From Rhabditoides inermis (lineage: Eukaryota > Nematoda > Chromadorea > Rhabditida > Rhabditidae), in the NCBI GenBank assembly GCA_963966185.1, contig CAWZYM010000078.1, positions 62,501-126,500 of the forward strand: 64,000 nt of DNA, given 5' to 3'. Below, piece after piece: positions 11,694 through 23,935 of this stretch. The first letter of the stretch is position 1. Every line of letters begins with the position of its first letter. The notes beneath the pieces are model-generated. The model was not told the origin of the DNA and made no database searches. It saw nothing but the letters and a program-made list of their open reading frames with translations. A program made the translations under genes and the position numbers.

Positions 11694-12185
11694 TCATCGC
11701 TCGCTCTGAACGCAATGTTTCGAACTCCCGCTACCGCTGCTCTTGCCACCGCTCTTCTGCTCTTTCACCGCCTGCCTCTCTTCTGTTCGCGTGCTGTCTC
11801 GCCTGCGCGAGCATCCCTGATGCAGAGATTATTGTGAGAGGGAAGAGACGGAGAGATACTCACTGGAGAACTTCTTTCCACAGGCGGCTCTGTTGCGCTG
11901 GTGCGAACACGTGAACCGTCCCACGCTCATGTGCGTGGTCCACACATGCTCCAGAGGCCTCTGGTTCGCCGTGAGCACCCAGAGAGGAATGGGATGACGA
12001 GTGGGGTGCAGATCGGACTGACTGTGTGGCAGAGCTGGCACTCGTTGGGGTCGATGGGGGCAGCGGGCTGGCGGTTGTTGAACTGCGAGCCCGTCGACTG
12101 CCGATAGCCGAGGTTGGGCGGGCGGCCGTTATTGGCACGCAAGCCCTTCTTCTGGTAGCCATTAGGGACTCGACTCAGGCGACGG
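11694..12185 (-). pseudogene. 5-prime-truncated C2H2-like zinc-finger gene, left copy
   Basis: Paralogue of the intact gene at 36773-37612. Three exons are readable: one with KKGLRANNGRP and CQLCHT, one with VLTANQRPLEHVW and the CGKKFS stretch, and a last exon ending at the TGA at 11694. The first exon (coiled coil and Ala/Pro linker) has no counterpart upstream. In the last exon the second-finger histidines (SHVKNEH in the other copy) are replaced by a Ser/Gly/Lys-rich tail, so the second finger cannot form. It lies just downstream of the kinase remnant on the same strand, in the same order as the right-hand pair. Confidence 0.6.
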
Positions 12186-12364
12186 CAGCCTGCGCGTATA
12201 TATGTACCGCTAGTTTAGACCGTAGTAGCAGGAAGTAGCAGGAGAGCGAACTATGAGACGCGAGATCACACAGGAAGTGGATCGTAAAAGCGCAGTCCGT
12301 ATGTAACTATTATGTATGTAACAAATGCAAACATAAGTGTTATACAGTTTATCGTATTAAATAC

Positions 12365-12471
12365 AGCAACAAACAACAATGCTTCAATCCCACTCGTAGG
12401 GAGAGGAGAGGGGGATGCCAGCGAACTCGCTCTGAAATAGTGACGTGAATGGAACGGAGTTGTGTGTTATC

Positions 12472-12516
<45 letters not shown>

Positions 12517-12763
12517 GTAGACTTTTTTGTTATGAGAGAGAGACAGAGAGTACATACCTGGAGCATCTCCTGGTATGCGGCGTAGTCTGGTCTCTGCCCG
12601 TTGTTGCGCCCGCACCGCTCCGCCGCCGAGGCAAAGCGCTCAACGATCACCATGGTGTTGGCTCATCATCCCTTCCGTACCTCGAAGCTCTGCCCGACGA
12701 TGCGCCGGACTCCGCGGTAGTCGCATCGCGTCGCATGCTAGATAGAAGTTAGTATGTCTTTAT

Positions 12764-12804
<41 letters not shown>

Positions 12805-13772
12805 TTCTCCTTCTCCCCCCTCTCTCTCCCCTCTCACGTACAAGCCGGATCTTCATGTCCCGCATGCGCGTGTTGTCGGTGTGGTTGATCCACGGCAGAC
12901 CGTCTGCCAGCAGAAGGTCCAGAGCCGAGTACACGAGCGACACCTACAAGGTGCAACACAAGTATTTTTTATTTTGCTGTTATACGACTACTGTAAGCTA
13001 CCGTATCGAAACTAAAGTATACTACCGTACTCAATCTGCCGTGTGCTACCGTTTTCACTACCGTAAATCAACGTACAACGTCATCCGAAAGTGTCTGCTC
13101 CACGCGGTCGTGCACGCGAATGGAGCAGAAGGCCAGCGTGCCTCTGAAGTGAATGATTGAAGGATGAGTTGGTGCAAACTGTCAACCTGGAGTGGACATG
13201 GTTGCGCTGGGGGCGCCACTCCCCATCACGCATGTACCGGCGCGCCAATCCAAAGTCGCAGATTTTGGCGATGTGCCTCTGTAAACACTACTTTGTTCCG
13301 AGCAAGGGAAATTGGTATTGGAACAGAGTGAAATTGGTATTGGAACAGACCTTGTCGAACAGAGTGAGAGAAGAGAAAAGGATAGGAGAGAGATGACTGA
13401 CCTGCACTCCATAGCCGAACAGAATGTTGGCCGGCTTGATGTCCCTGTGGACGAAGCCCTGCTCGTGCACGTGGCGAAGACCAGCAAGTGCCTGAAAAGG
13501 TTTCCATTTTCTTCATTTCCCTTCTCTACGCTTTTCTCGCCTACCCTTTCTCCCTCCTTCCCCTTCTTTCTCTCCCTCTCTCCCACCCGGCACGTCACTC
13601 GAGCCACCGAGGGACGCGAACACACCTGCACCGAACCCGCTCCGTAGCACAGCCGGGGCAAGTGCGCGCCTACGTGAAGATCCGTCAGCACGCGGCGCTC
13701 GAGCACCAAACGCCGAGTGCGGTCCGGCCGCGAAGCATCGAACAGCGTCATCTGCATCAGACATTGAGAATC
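12365..13772 (-). pseudogene. Casein-kinase-1-like protein kinase, truncated left copy
   Basis: Exons on the minus strand give kinase pieces in order: an alpha-C-like segment (RLVLERRVLTDLH, about 13640-13750), a catalytic loop HRDIKPAN (13410-13495), CDFGLARRY (13195-13285), GTLAFCSIRVHDRVEQ (13085-13150), ALDLLLADGLPW (12845-12950), and a C-terminal part ending YEWD-stop. HRD, Lys of the loop and DFG are present and the S/T of the CK1 substrate region is recognisable. Missing: the glycine loop, the ATP-binding lysine, and the hinge exon seen in the right copy (MERLGPSL). The hexanucleotide array begins 30 bases upstream of the first exon. An acceptor AG expected near 12660 is lost. CK1-like kinases are expanded and largely sperm-expressed in Caenorhabditis, which is family knowledge only. 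Confidence 0.6.
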
Positions 13773-13803
13773 AGTATAGCCGAACACGACAATCACAACG
13801 AAA

Positions 13804-16004
13804 GAGGGAGAGGGAGAGGGAGAGGGAGAGGGAGAGGGAGAGGGAGAGGGAGAGGGAGAGGGAGAGGGAGAGGGAGAGGGAGAGGGAGAGGGAGAGGGAG
13901 AGGGAGAGGGAGAGGGAGAGGGAGAGGGAGAGGGAGAGGGAGAGGCAGAGGCAGAGGCAGAGGCAGAGGCAGAGGCAGAGGCAGAGGCAGAGGCAGAGGC
14001 AGAGGCAGAGGCAGAGGCAGAGGCAGAGGCAGAGGCAGAGGCAGAGGCAGAGGCAGAGGCAGAGGCAGAGGCAGAGGCAGAGGCAGAGGCAGAGGCAGAG
14101 GCAGAGGCAGAGGCAGAGGCAGAGGCAGAGGCAGAGGGAGAGGGAGAGGGAGAGGGAGAGGGAGAGGGAGAGGGAGAGGGAGAGGCAGAGGCAGAGGCAG
14201 AGGCAGAGGCAGAGGCAGAGGCAGAGGCAGAGGCAGAGGCAGAGGCAGAGGCAGAGGCAGAGGCAGAGGCAGAGGCAGAGGCAGAGGCAGAGGCAGAGGC
14301 AGAGGCAGAGGCAGAGGCAGAGGCAGAGGCAGAGGCAGAGGCAGAGGCAGAGGCAGAGGCAGAGGCAGAGGCAGAGGCAGAGGCAGAGGCAGAGGCAGAG
14401 GCAGAGGCAGAGGCAGAGGCAGAGGCAGAGGCAGAGGCAGAGGCAGAGGCAGAGGCAGAGGCAGAGGCAGAGGCAGAGGCAGAGGCAGAGGCAGAGGCAG
14501 AGGCAGAGGCAGAGGCAGAGGCAGAGGCAGAGGCAGAGGCAGAGGCAGAGGCAGAGGCAGAGGCAGAGGCAGAGGCAGAGGCAGAGGCAGAGGCAGAGGC
14601 AGAGGCAGAGGCAGAGGCAGAGGCAGAGGCAGAGGCAGAGGCAGAGGCAGAGGCAGAGGCAGAGGCAGAGGCAGAGGCAGAGGCAGAGGCAGAGGCAGAG
14701 GCAGAGGCAGAGGCAGAGGCAGAGGCAGAGGCAGAGGCAGAGGCAGAGGCAGAGGCAGAGGCAGAGGCAGAGGCAGAGGCAGAGGCAGAGGCAGAGGCAG
14801 AGGCAGAGGCAGAGGCAGAGGCAGAGGCAGAGGCAGAGGCAGAGGCAGAGGCAGAGGCAGAGGCAGAGGCAGAGGCAGAGGCAGAGGCAGAGGCAGAGGC
14901 AGAGGCAGAGGCAGAGGCAGAGGCAGAGGCAGAGGCAGAGGCAGAGGCAGAGGCAGAGGCAGAGGCAGAGGCAGAGGCAGAGGCAGAGGCAGAGGCAGAG
15001 GCAGAGGCAGAGGCAGAGGCAGAGGCAGAGGCAGAGGCAGAGGCAGAGGCAGAGGCAGAGGCAGAGGCAGAGGCAGAGGCAGAGGCAGAGGCAGAGGCAG
15101 AGGCAGAGGCAGAGGCAGAGGCAGAGGCAGAGGCAGAGGCAGAGGCAGAGGCAGAGGCAGAGGCAGAGGCAGAGGCAGAGGCAGAGGCAGAGGCAGAGGC
15201 AGAGGCAGAGGCAGAGGCAGAGGCAGAGGCAGAGGCAGAGGCAGAGGCAGAGGCAGAGGCAGAGGCAGAGGCAGAGGCAGAGGCAGAGGCAGAGGCAGAG
15301 GCAGAGGCAGAGGCAGAGGCAGAGGCAGAGGCAGAGGCAGAGGCAGAGGCAGAGGCAGAGGCAGAGGCAGAGGCAGAGGCAGAGGCAGAGGCAGAGGCAG
15401 AGGCAGAGGCAGAGGCAGAGGCAGAGGCAGAGGCAGAGGCAGAGGCAGAGGCAGAGGCAGAGGCAGAGGCAGAGGCAGAGGCAGAGGCAGAGGCAGAGGC
15501 AGAGGCAGAGGCAGAGGCAGAGGCAGAGGCAGAGGCAGAGGCAGAGGCAGAGGCAGAGGCAGAGGCAGAGGCAGAGGCAGAGGCAGAGGCAGAGGCAGAG
15601 GCAGAGGCAGAGGCAGAGGCAGAGGCAGAGGCAGAGGCAGAGGCAGAGGCAGAGGCAGAGGCAGAGGCAGAGGCAGAGGCAGAGGCAGAGGCAGAGGCAG
15701 AGGCAGAGGCAGAGGCAGAGGCAGAGGCAGAGGCAGAGGCAGAGGCAGAGGCAGAGGCAGAGGCAGAGGCAGAGGCAGAGGCAGAGGCAGAGGCAGAGGC
15801 AGAGGCAGAGGCAGAGGCAGAGGCAGAGGCAGAGGCAGAGGCAGAGGCAGAGGCAGAGGCAGAGGCAGAGGCAGAGGCAGAGGCAGAGGCAGAGGCAGAG
15901 GCAGAGGCAGAGGCAGAGGCAGAGGCAGAGGCAGAGGCAGAGGCAGAGGCAGAGGCAGAGGCAGAGGCAGAGGCAGAGGCAGAGGCAGAGGCAGAGGCAG
16001 AGGC
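13804..16004 (+). repeat. 2.2 kb hexanucleotide array (GGCAGA/GGGAGA)n
   Basis: About 367 hexamers. Blocks: GGGAGA 13804-13944, GGCAGA 13945-14134, GGGAGA 14135-14184, GGCAGA 14185-16004. The last block of about 1,820 bases shows no interruption I can find. Because 6 is a multiple of 3, frames stay open in both directions as Gly-Arg, Ser-Ala or Leu-Cys dipeptide runs of 750-980 codons; I do not consider them genes. The GGGAGA blocks fit the pattern for G-quadruplexes. The unit is unrelated to the nematode telomere repeat TTAGGC. Confidence 0.97.
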
Positions 16005-17361
16005 TATATGAGCCTTCGCCGAGCACGCGCTACAACATGCCGTGTTTTGTGTTTTTTTTTTTCGAGCAGAGAGAAGCCGGCGGAAAGAAGAGGAGAAGAC
16101 GGCATAAGACAACTGCAAAAACGAGATCACGGTGAATCAATGATCAGTCGTTTCAAAACAAATGTATACGAAAAACGATCACGAAGTAACTATCAAACTG
16201 AGAACTGACTTTGGAACAGCGAAACACTTATGAATGAGAGCAGTATGAATGAGAAAGAGAGAGAGAGAGGGAGCCAAGAGATTGGCACAATTTTTGGACA
16301 GATTCTAGAGGGCAATGTTTGACGGAAGAACGCAAGACTATGCTTCGATAGTTTGCAATGCACGTCCAAAACATTATCTAATTGCACGACTCTATCGTCG
16401 CTCACGTGGTTATGTAAATGCGAGTGTCGCCGACTTATTAGAAGGAGTCAATTCAGGTTGCTTGAGCTGGCATAATAATAGATTGAGGGCGGCGCGCAGC
16501 GTCGCCCGTTTGTCTTGATCTTTGACGCGCGCAGCGCGTCACCCCCAAGGCATACTCAATTTCCTCTATCCCAATACGATATACTCCATAGTATGTGTTT
16601 TTTTGTTAGAATATCATTTGACAAGACTTATGAGTATGATACAAGAAATAAATATCGGTTGCGGCTTCCAAAATATCCAAAACAACTTTTCGCTCATTCT
16701 GCCACTAAACGTGTTTACGACGACGACGACGGTGTGCATCACGTAAGCCCCGCCCACTGCACTCTGCGCTCATTGGTCGCTCGGCCCACTGTCTGTGCAA
16801 TCTGATTGGTGGAACGCTCATGCCCCGCCTCTCGCTCAGCCACTCTCACATCCCGGCCTCTTGGCTCTCTCACGAGCGTACGCTCTCTGCGCGCTCTCTC
16901 TTCTTCCAGCCGAGCATGCCCCGCTTTTCGATCAGCCACTCTCTTCTCTCTCTGACCGTCTGATTCTTTCACTAACGCACGCTTTCTGCGCGCTCTCTCT
17001 TTCTCGTGCGAGCCAGAATGGGCAGCCGGCCTGAAATCAAATGGATCGATCGGTGAGGAGAGGGCGAGTGAGAGCGCTCGGCAGTTAAAGAACGTGCGAA
17101 TAGGGGAGGAGCAGAGCAGTGCGAGTGAGGCTGCTTTGATCTCTGTGCCACAACTTCCCAATTTCAACAGTAATACTACCATTAACATAATATGATAAGG
17201 AAGATCAGTTTAACGCACTCGGCTCTGCAATTACAATTCATGACCGAGGTTTCAGTGGCTCAAAATCTAATGTACGTATGTGCATACATAAATGATTCCA
17301 AAAGCAACATTCGAATTCATTTACAAACATTCGCAAAACATTCGCAAAACAAACTGGCAGA

Positions 17362-17428
17362 TATGAAGATCGAACGCGCCTGGTTAGTACCAGGACGCCC
17401 TCACCACTTGAGCTATTCCACATCATGA
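17362..17428 (-). repeat. tRNA-derived sequence
   Basis: On the minus strand: A-box-like TAGCTCAAGTGG, a CCTGG/CCAGG stem with a six-base loop, and B-box-like GCGTTCGATC. It is not a complete cloverleaf. It stands head-to-head with the next tRNA-like sequence. Confidence 0.4.
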
Positions 17429-17449
17429 TGAAACTTCTTTGAGAATATG

Positions 17450-17516
17450 GGGTGGCTAGCGCAGTGGATGTGCGCGCATCATGCTGAAGGTCCCGAGTTC
17501 AATCCTCTCGGCGGCC
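17450..17516 (+). repeat. tRNA-derived sequence
   Basis: A-box-like TGGCTAGCGCAGTGG, and a T-arm CCGAG/CTCGG whose loop TTCAATCCT is nine bases, two more than a real T loop. Probably a tRNA pseudogene or SINE head. Confidence 0.4.
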
Positions 17517-18420
17517 AATGATGTACCGCTAGTCACGGTGGAGTTACGACCACCTTCACAACTTTCGTGAGCCTCTAGTCAGAAGTCTGTGACGTCATCT
17601 GATCCAAATTCATTGCATTAATCGATGGACCCCATGTAAGCAGCTAGCGATTTGTACTCGAGAGCCTTAGGTCTAGGGGCCCCAAGCCGATTTTTCAAAA
17701 TTGGAATTGAGTGATGAGACCGGGCTAGTTTTGAAGATCTCGACGTGACTAGCTGAGAAATGTATACTTTGTTGGGGGTTATCTCTCAAAGTTTCTCACA
17801 ATTCCACAAACTCCGCTAACAAAAAATCAGCGCATTTCGCCTGAAATCGCCGAAAAGAGAGCCGGCGGGGCCGAATCGCGCTCTCTCACAGAGGAGGCGC
17901 AGACGCAAAAGAGCGCGAGAGTCCCCTTATTGGCTAGGTCGACGGTTGTATAAAATGAAACTGCTGATAAACAAACTTTTAACGGTACATGCACTCGCGA
18001 TATGACATGATAACTAGTTAAGAATAGCTAGTTTACTCGTAGTAGAATTTCTCTTCGACTAGCTAGTAACTTGCTAGATAATGGAACTGCTTAGAAGATG
18101 AAGGGAAGAAGAAATTTGTAACGTGTGTAGCGCGCGTCAATGAGCGACCGGCAGGCGCGTGAGCGATTCGACCAAACTATTTCGAAGGTTTTTAATTTAC
18201 ATACATTCGTTATATAACACAACATTGTTCGGCAACACATGATCTATCAGTTTCAAAAAAGCGGGAATCACAGAAACTATTTTATAATTTCAAACCAGTG
18301 AATATTACTATGTAGTATTGTTGTATAGGTTATTTGTATTTTCAATCATGACATTCTGACTAGTGAGTTTGTAATATGTATATTTTATTTTCAATGTGAA
18401 AAAAAATTTCTTCGCAATTT

Positions 18421-18824
18421 GAGAAAAGGACATCCATTCTCTTTCGAAAAGTACGTAAGTAAAAAGAAGAGGTTTGTCTGAATCTGATTCAACAAAAGCA
18501 CATGCATAAAATCTCTTTGCAGCTGACTAAAATATCAAAACAAACCTGCTCTTTCGAATCACTCTAAAACGTGTTTTTAAACATTAAAAATATATAATGT
18601 AAGGTGACTGTGAATTAGGCCAAGTTTTCATTATAATTCACTATAAATAAATTATTATAATGCATAATATTTATGTTCTATTTTCATAAATTCGAAAGAG
18701 CAGGTTTGTTTTGGTATTTTTGTCAGCTGCAAAGAGATTTTATGCATGTGCTTTTGTTGAATCAGATTTAGACAAACCTCTTCTTTTTACGTACTTTTCG
18801 AAAGAGAATGGATGTCCTTTTCTC
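18421..18824. mobile_element. MITE family 1, copy 1 (long inverted repeats)
   Basis: Arms of about 135 bases (18421-18558 and 18691-18824) are near-perfect reverse complements around a 130-base AT-rich centre. Outer ends read GAGAAAAGGACATCC. Internal words such as TTTTATGCATG and GCTTTTGTTGAAT recur in the element at 45792-46081, so this is a family. No coding capacity. Confidence 0.85.
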
Positions 18825-20009
18825 ATATCACATAGCAATCGATATGGCACTCCTTTTTTTACCCTTTGCAAGTCCTTTCTGGTCAGCCATAAATGCGCGT
18901 ATCGCATATACACGTGCATTCGCACACCGCCGGATTGATGAATGTTGCGATATTTTCGAGCAATTTGTGCACCAGTGTCTGTCCGATTTTTGTTCGTCCG
19001 TGTCACACAAAGCTCGCTCGCCCACTCTCCCTCCACACATTCGCACTCTGAGCCGTAAGGCATCTCGCCTCGCGTCTCGCCGGCCCATGTCGACTGACGC
19101 GCGCTGTGCCCGCAAGGCACTCCGCAGGGCACTCTATAGATGAAATTGTAAGGCACGGTTCGGATAGTTGCACAGTGGACAGTGGCGCTCTCACTGACCG
19201 CTCCGCAAGCACGCGACGCGCCAGCTCCACTGCGAATTACCAGCAAGCGCTACAGCGCGATAATTTCTTCACTGAAATCGCTACGCGCCCATTCACTTGC
19301 AAAGCGGCCTGTGCGCGCGCCGCCGTCTCTGTGGTGCGCGCTGTGCAACTATCCGGGCCGTGTTAAAGAAGGAAGCGGCCCTTCTAGATAGGGAACCGAT
19401 GCCTTTTTACAGGCATGTGAGGAATATGCTCAGTCCTGCAGATGGGATAGGCGTTGTGGTTGATTCAAGTGGACAGTTTTTACACGAGCCCGCTTAAAAG
19501 GCGGAGACATTTGCGTCCTTTTTCGATTCAATCTACGCGTCTCACTCATCCTCACCCCCGGGTGACTCTCTCTCCCTCTCTGCCGCGTGTCTCTCTCACA
19601 TTGACGTCTCACCGAGTATTGTCTGCAAGGTGATACGTGGTATGGCGAGTAAGGTGAATACATCCCCGGATGGAATCATTCATACTTTCATCAAGCATAC
19701 GATTGACACAATTGCATTTCCACTTTTTGATTGCTCATATTTTTGTGTGACGCGGATATCATTCTGCAATAAATTATTATTATTATTATTATTATTATGA
19801 TCTCTTCATTCCCTTCGTTGGAAACTATAACCACTTCGGCTGAACCCCCGACTAGAATCATTGATCTAGGCACCTATACGAATAACAGTAGTGCAAATGT
19901 GAAGAGATCTAGGCGTCTAGATAGGAGGGAACTAGTCATTGGGTTCTAAAATAAAATAAAAAAAAACACAATTACAAAAGTATTCTCATTAGTAGTACAA
20001 CAGCTTGTA

Positions 20010-20105
20010 AACGACAAGATTTGAACTTACGATCTCTCTTTTACTACATGTTTACTACTCTGCTCTCTTACCACTGCGCGATCCGGGCACCACCGCAGGA
20101 ACGTC
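20010..20105 (-). repeat. tRNA-derived sequence
   Basis: On the minus strand, A-box-like GATCGCGCAGTGGTAAGAG and, about 45 bases on, B-box-like AAGTTCAAATC. The spacing is longer than in standard tRNAs. Low certainty. Confidence 0.3.
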
Positions 20106-20964
20106 TATTTTGAAAACACAATCCCTCAGCAAGAAATATAAGTTTAGCACTTTCATGATTTGGTTTTTAGATTTTTTGGACGGTTTTTAAGCGCACATTT
20201 TTTCTTCATATTATTTTGATTATGATAATAAAATATTGTTCACTTCCTACATAGTCGATTATCTAGTCAACTATGTAGGCGAAACAAGCCGCTGTTCTAT
20301 ACAGTACTAGCTAGTCGCATAGTTTTCGAAATCCATTCTATTTCCCTACTAGGACGGAGGTCAGATTTTTGTTTCCTAGTAGGACGGTCCAGGCTAGCGG
20401 CTACCGTGCTCACCCGAGCTGGCGCGGTCAAGTCTCCTCCCCCTTCCTGCTCTCTCGTCGCCGGGTCCTGGCGGGTCGCTCTGCAATGCTCACTATGTCA
20501 CTCCTCTCACAGTGCAACACATTATTCAAACTTGGGTTACACATACCAACACTTCTCAAGACGCGGGAATAATTCATAATTTTACCCCATCTACTTCTAC
20601 TTGATCACCTCCCATCACAGGAAATGCTTATTGACTCAATATCGACTTTCGATCTTCTGTATCGCTTCTTCTTCACGCCCTAAATATGTGCAAGATTTGG
20701 TATCGATCATTTTTATTCTTTGTTGAGTTTCAGTATTGTTGTGAATATACTTAGTTATCATAGTGGTCGCCTGGCGGGTAGTCGAAAAAAACGTGATTTC
20801 CAAAACTTTCTAGAAAAAACCGACAAAGAATACCGCATCATACTCTCACCATATGTGATTCCGACAATTGGAACCATAAAAGTTACCATTTACCATGATA
20901 GCCCTATCCACTCGTCTCGAAGTGGCCATTCCCCCCATCCTCTATGCCTATCCCCTCCCTCAAT

Positions 20965-21349
20965 CGCGCAAACTCGCATCTGCATACGCAAACTCGCATC
21001 TGCATACGCAAACTCGCATCTGCATACGCAAACTCGCATCTGCATACGCAAACTCGCATCTGCATACGCAAACTCGCATCTGCATACGCAAACTCGCATC
21101 TGCATACGCAAACTCGCATCTGCATACGCAAACTCGCATCTGCATACGCAAACTCGCATCTGCATACGCAAACTCGCATCTGCATACGCAAACTCGCATC
21201 TGCATACGCAAACTCGCATCTGCATACGCAAACTCGCATCTGCATACGCAAACTCGCATCTGCATACGCAAACTCGCATCTGCATACGCAAACTCGCATC
21301 TGCATACGCAAACTCGCATCTGCATACGCAAACTCGCATCTGCATACGC
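20965..21349 (+). repeat. 20-base minisatellite, about 19 units
   Basis: Same unit as at 1426-1648 but eight units longer and without the C-to-T variant. It ends directly before the A2 start. Confidence 0.95.
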
Positions 21350-21366
21350 GTGTCGTCGATCTCGAA

Positions 21367-23935
21367 ATGACGGCTGCCGCGAGTCATTGTCTCTCTTTTC
21401 CTGTTGCGATGCGGCGGGCTGTCGGTCGTCGCAAGGGCGACATCTTCACGTGGACCCAGTTCCACCTAAACGCTTTCAAGGACGCGACGTGAGTATGATC
21501 GATCGCGAGTATCGACCACTTATCGAATGGTTGCTGTGTGCGGTATGCGGAAACACAGAAGCAGGCGTTTGTGCGGCGAGGTGTGCTAACGGCACTCTAC
21601 ATGGTTGGTGGCTATTCTGGTGGTTGTGCTGGGAGGGTCGACCGTACTGTGGGCAGCGGGAGGAGGAGAGGAGATGCAGCAATGCCACACACAGCTGCTT
21701 CCCCGATCAATCAACCCAACAGCACCACGCCAGCCAGCAACGTCACTGAGACCAGCCTTCCAGAGGAAAGGTACGTATGTAGAATGTACGTGTGTGAGAA
21801 GGGTGCATCATGTCTCCATTTCAGAGAGTGCGACCACCCGTCTCCGTGGTACCACTCAATGGAACTTGTTTGGAAACTTTTGCATGGAATAGGATACACA
21901 GAACACGTGAGTGTTTTACTTATTTTCGGAAACTTTCACATCATTCGTTACAGAGCTTCTCAATGAGCGTCTAGGCGTGTTTGTTACTGTTACTATTCCT
22001 CGGTTTCCCTTTGTTTACCTCGATAAAGACGGAAATTGGCTTGGTATGCAACACACTCCAGCAAACATACGCATATAAATATTTCAGGCGATATATGGAT
22101 TTCTTCCACAGATCAACGATGCAATTTTAAACCTCGGACATGAATGGTCTAGGTTAGTTCGAAAAAATATCATATTCCTTACTTACATTGATTTAGAAAA
22201 TATTATTATTTTCGACCCACTCTCAGTTTGTGTAGTCATCTCATCATTATATCTATTCTTAATCCTTACGAAATGTTTGGTTCAGACGGCGGTGGTGAGC
22301 GCTTGCTTATATATTTTATTCCTGAAAACATGTTCAGAGCCCTGCGCCCGTACGGTTTTCGACAGATTTTATTTCAATACAATGACATCATTCGGAGTTT
22401 ATGTAACTCAAAATACCCACGAAAGTGGGTTCACACTGGATTCTCTAATAATGGTTGAAAGTTTCGTATTAACATTTTCATGTATATTTGTTTCTAGGTT
22501 TTTGTAAATATGATCATGTCACCATTTACTATCGTCGTTGCTACTTGCAATGCTGTCAGTTACTATTGCCTTTACTAAAACAATACTATATATTTTAGAC
22601 ATATCCCTCTCGGTTTTCAAGTATTTTGCAAAGCAACTGGCGAGATCGGGTGTTGCGAACGTACGCCTACAGTCATTACATTGATCATACTACTTTACCG
22701 CTTCAGACGGACGACATCAAGCCACTTTTTAGCGACGGAATCTGAAAAAGAGGAGTGGAAAAACGACTCGGAGCCAGTATGTCCCTTTTCCATCTATTCA
22801 ACGTCATCACGATAACCCTCTTAGATGTTTCTAAAATGGCGTATAGTTACACTAGTTACACAAGTTATCTATGGAGCCTATTAATCAAAAATGGCACAAC
22901 ATTCGTCAGTGTCTCACATATCATGACACATTTCTTTTCTTGACAACGTTGTTTAGAACATTGATGTACAAGTATGAGGAGTTTGCCGCTGGTGCTGTAA
23001 ATGACCAACAATCTGGTTGGGCGACAAAGCGAGACAGTAAGTGGGCTATATAACTATTTAACGTAGAAATATCAATTACCATTTTAGAGAACCCCCTTGC
23101 CTTGACAGAAACAGGTGCATAGTGGACGATCAAACATATTACCATGGAAAAATAGTCGAAAGCAAAAAATGGGAGCAAGATGTACATATGTCATTCGCCC
23201 TTGATCTTATCACGCTGTTTTTGCAGGATTCTGTGTGCGGCGCCGATCAAGAACACAGTGTTTGACATATCGAAAGACCCTGTCCAGGTGGCGACGGAAG
23301 ACGTTGTTGAAATCAGCCCTACAGACAACACAGGATCATCCAAGTTGCCAGGTGCAAGATGCTTTTGACAGTCAGCCATTTCAAACCGTGTATTACAGAG
23401 CCGACCGCCCCGCATTCACGGTAGAACATACATGGTTCAAGAAGTGGGCAGTGAACAGCACGTGCCAATCGAGCTGTCGCGTATGTGAATCAACAAATAC
23501 AAATACAAACAAAAAGTTATAGTATATCTCAAATTACCCCTTATCTCGCCGCGGGCGCAAGATTCTCAACCATTCCGCCGGTACTGGAAGAGCCGCAGTC
23601 GCCGCACTGGTATACGATATCCTCACAAGAATTCAGAACGGAGATAGGCTCGCTTTCCATTGTCCAGGTACTACACTTCTAATACATTATACAGGTGTTT
23701 GTTTTCAGGATCATGCAGCGCTTCGACGCCGTAAACAATGTCAAAGATTTTGTGCTGGCTGTTCTCATCGCTACTGAGATAATCGCTCAAGTACAGTTTT
23801 TTTCCCTATTGCTCTCAATTCTCAATACTTTTTCTTTTTCAGGAGACGTACCTCGAGGCCGAGGACCTGGAGAACCTCATCAAACTTCGGAACGAATACA
23901 GAGAGCTCGTCACTGACTTGAATCGCCAGAACTGA
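21367..23935 (+). pseudogene. Receptor-like tyrosine pseudophosphatase A2, broken
   Basis: Near-identical copy of A1. It shares the 4-base frameshift in the first membrane-span exon (about 21606), so that lesion predates the segmental duplication. It has extra damage: one base lost in the CCACCACA stretch (about 21685), and about 235 bases lost near 23270, which removes the DFW-containing exon and the CPYFP exon of the phosphatase-like domain. The P-loop (23571-23591) reads HSAGTGR: one codon shorter than A1 and without Cys. The A1-specific retroelement is absent. The C-terminal exons are intact to the TGA at 23933-23935. Confidence 0.65.

Larger units (their letters stand above)
16005..20693. 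other. Gene-poor, element-rich spacer
   Basis: No gene is supported in these 4.7 kb. Contents: a degenerate tandem duplication of about 95 bases around 16830-17010 (GA-rich on the minus strand, sharing GAGAGAGCGCGCAGA), two tRNA-like sequences in divergent orientation at 17362-17516, a MITE at 18421-18824, a (TTA)n run at 19770-19798, a third tRNA-like sequence at 20010-20105 and a hairpin CTACATAGT/ACTATGTAG at 20247-20278. Confidence 0.6.

Noticed and set aside
13804..16004. Telomere or subtelomere repeat
   Set aside because: The unit GGCAGA differs from TTAGGC, and unique genes lie on both sides.
13182..16208. Very long frames of Gly-Arg, Ser-Ala or Leu-Cys repeats (751-982 codons)
   Set aside because: They are produced by the hexanucleotide array, whose length is a multiple of three. 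No start context or conserved sequence supports a gene.
16739..17188. Minus-strand frame of 149 codons, Arg/Glu-rich
   Set aside because: It covers a GA-rich degenerate tandem repeat and has no conserved features.
20890..21465. Cys/Arg-rich and His/Thr-rich frames over the minisatellite
   Set aside because: A 20-base unit keeps several frames open on both strands; the same peptide order appears in every frame.
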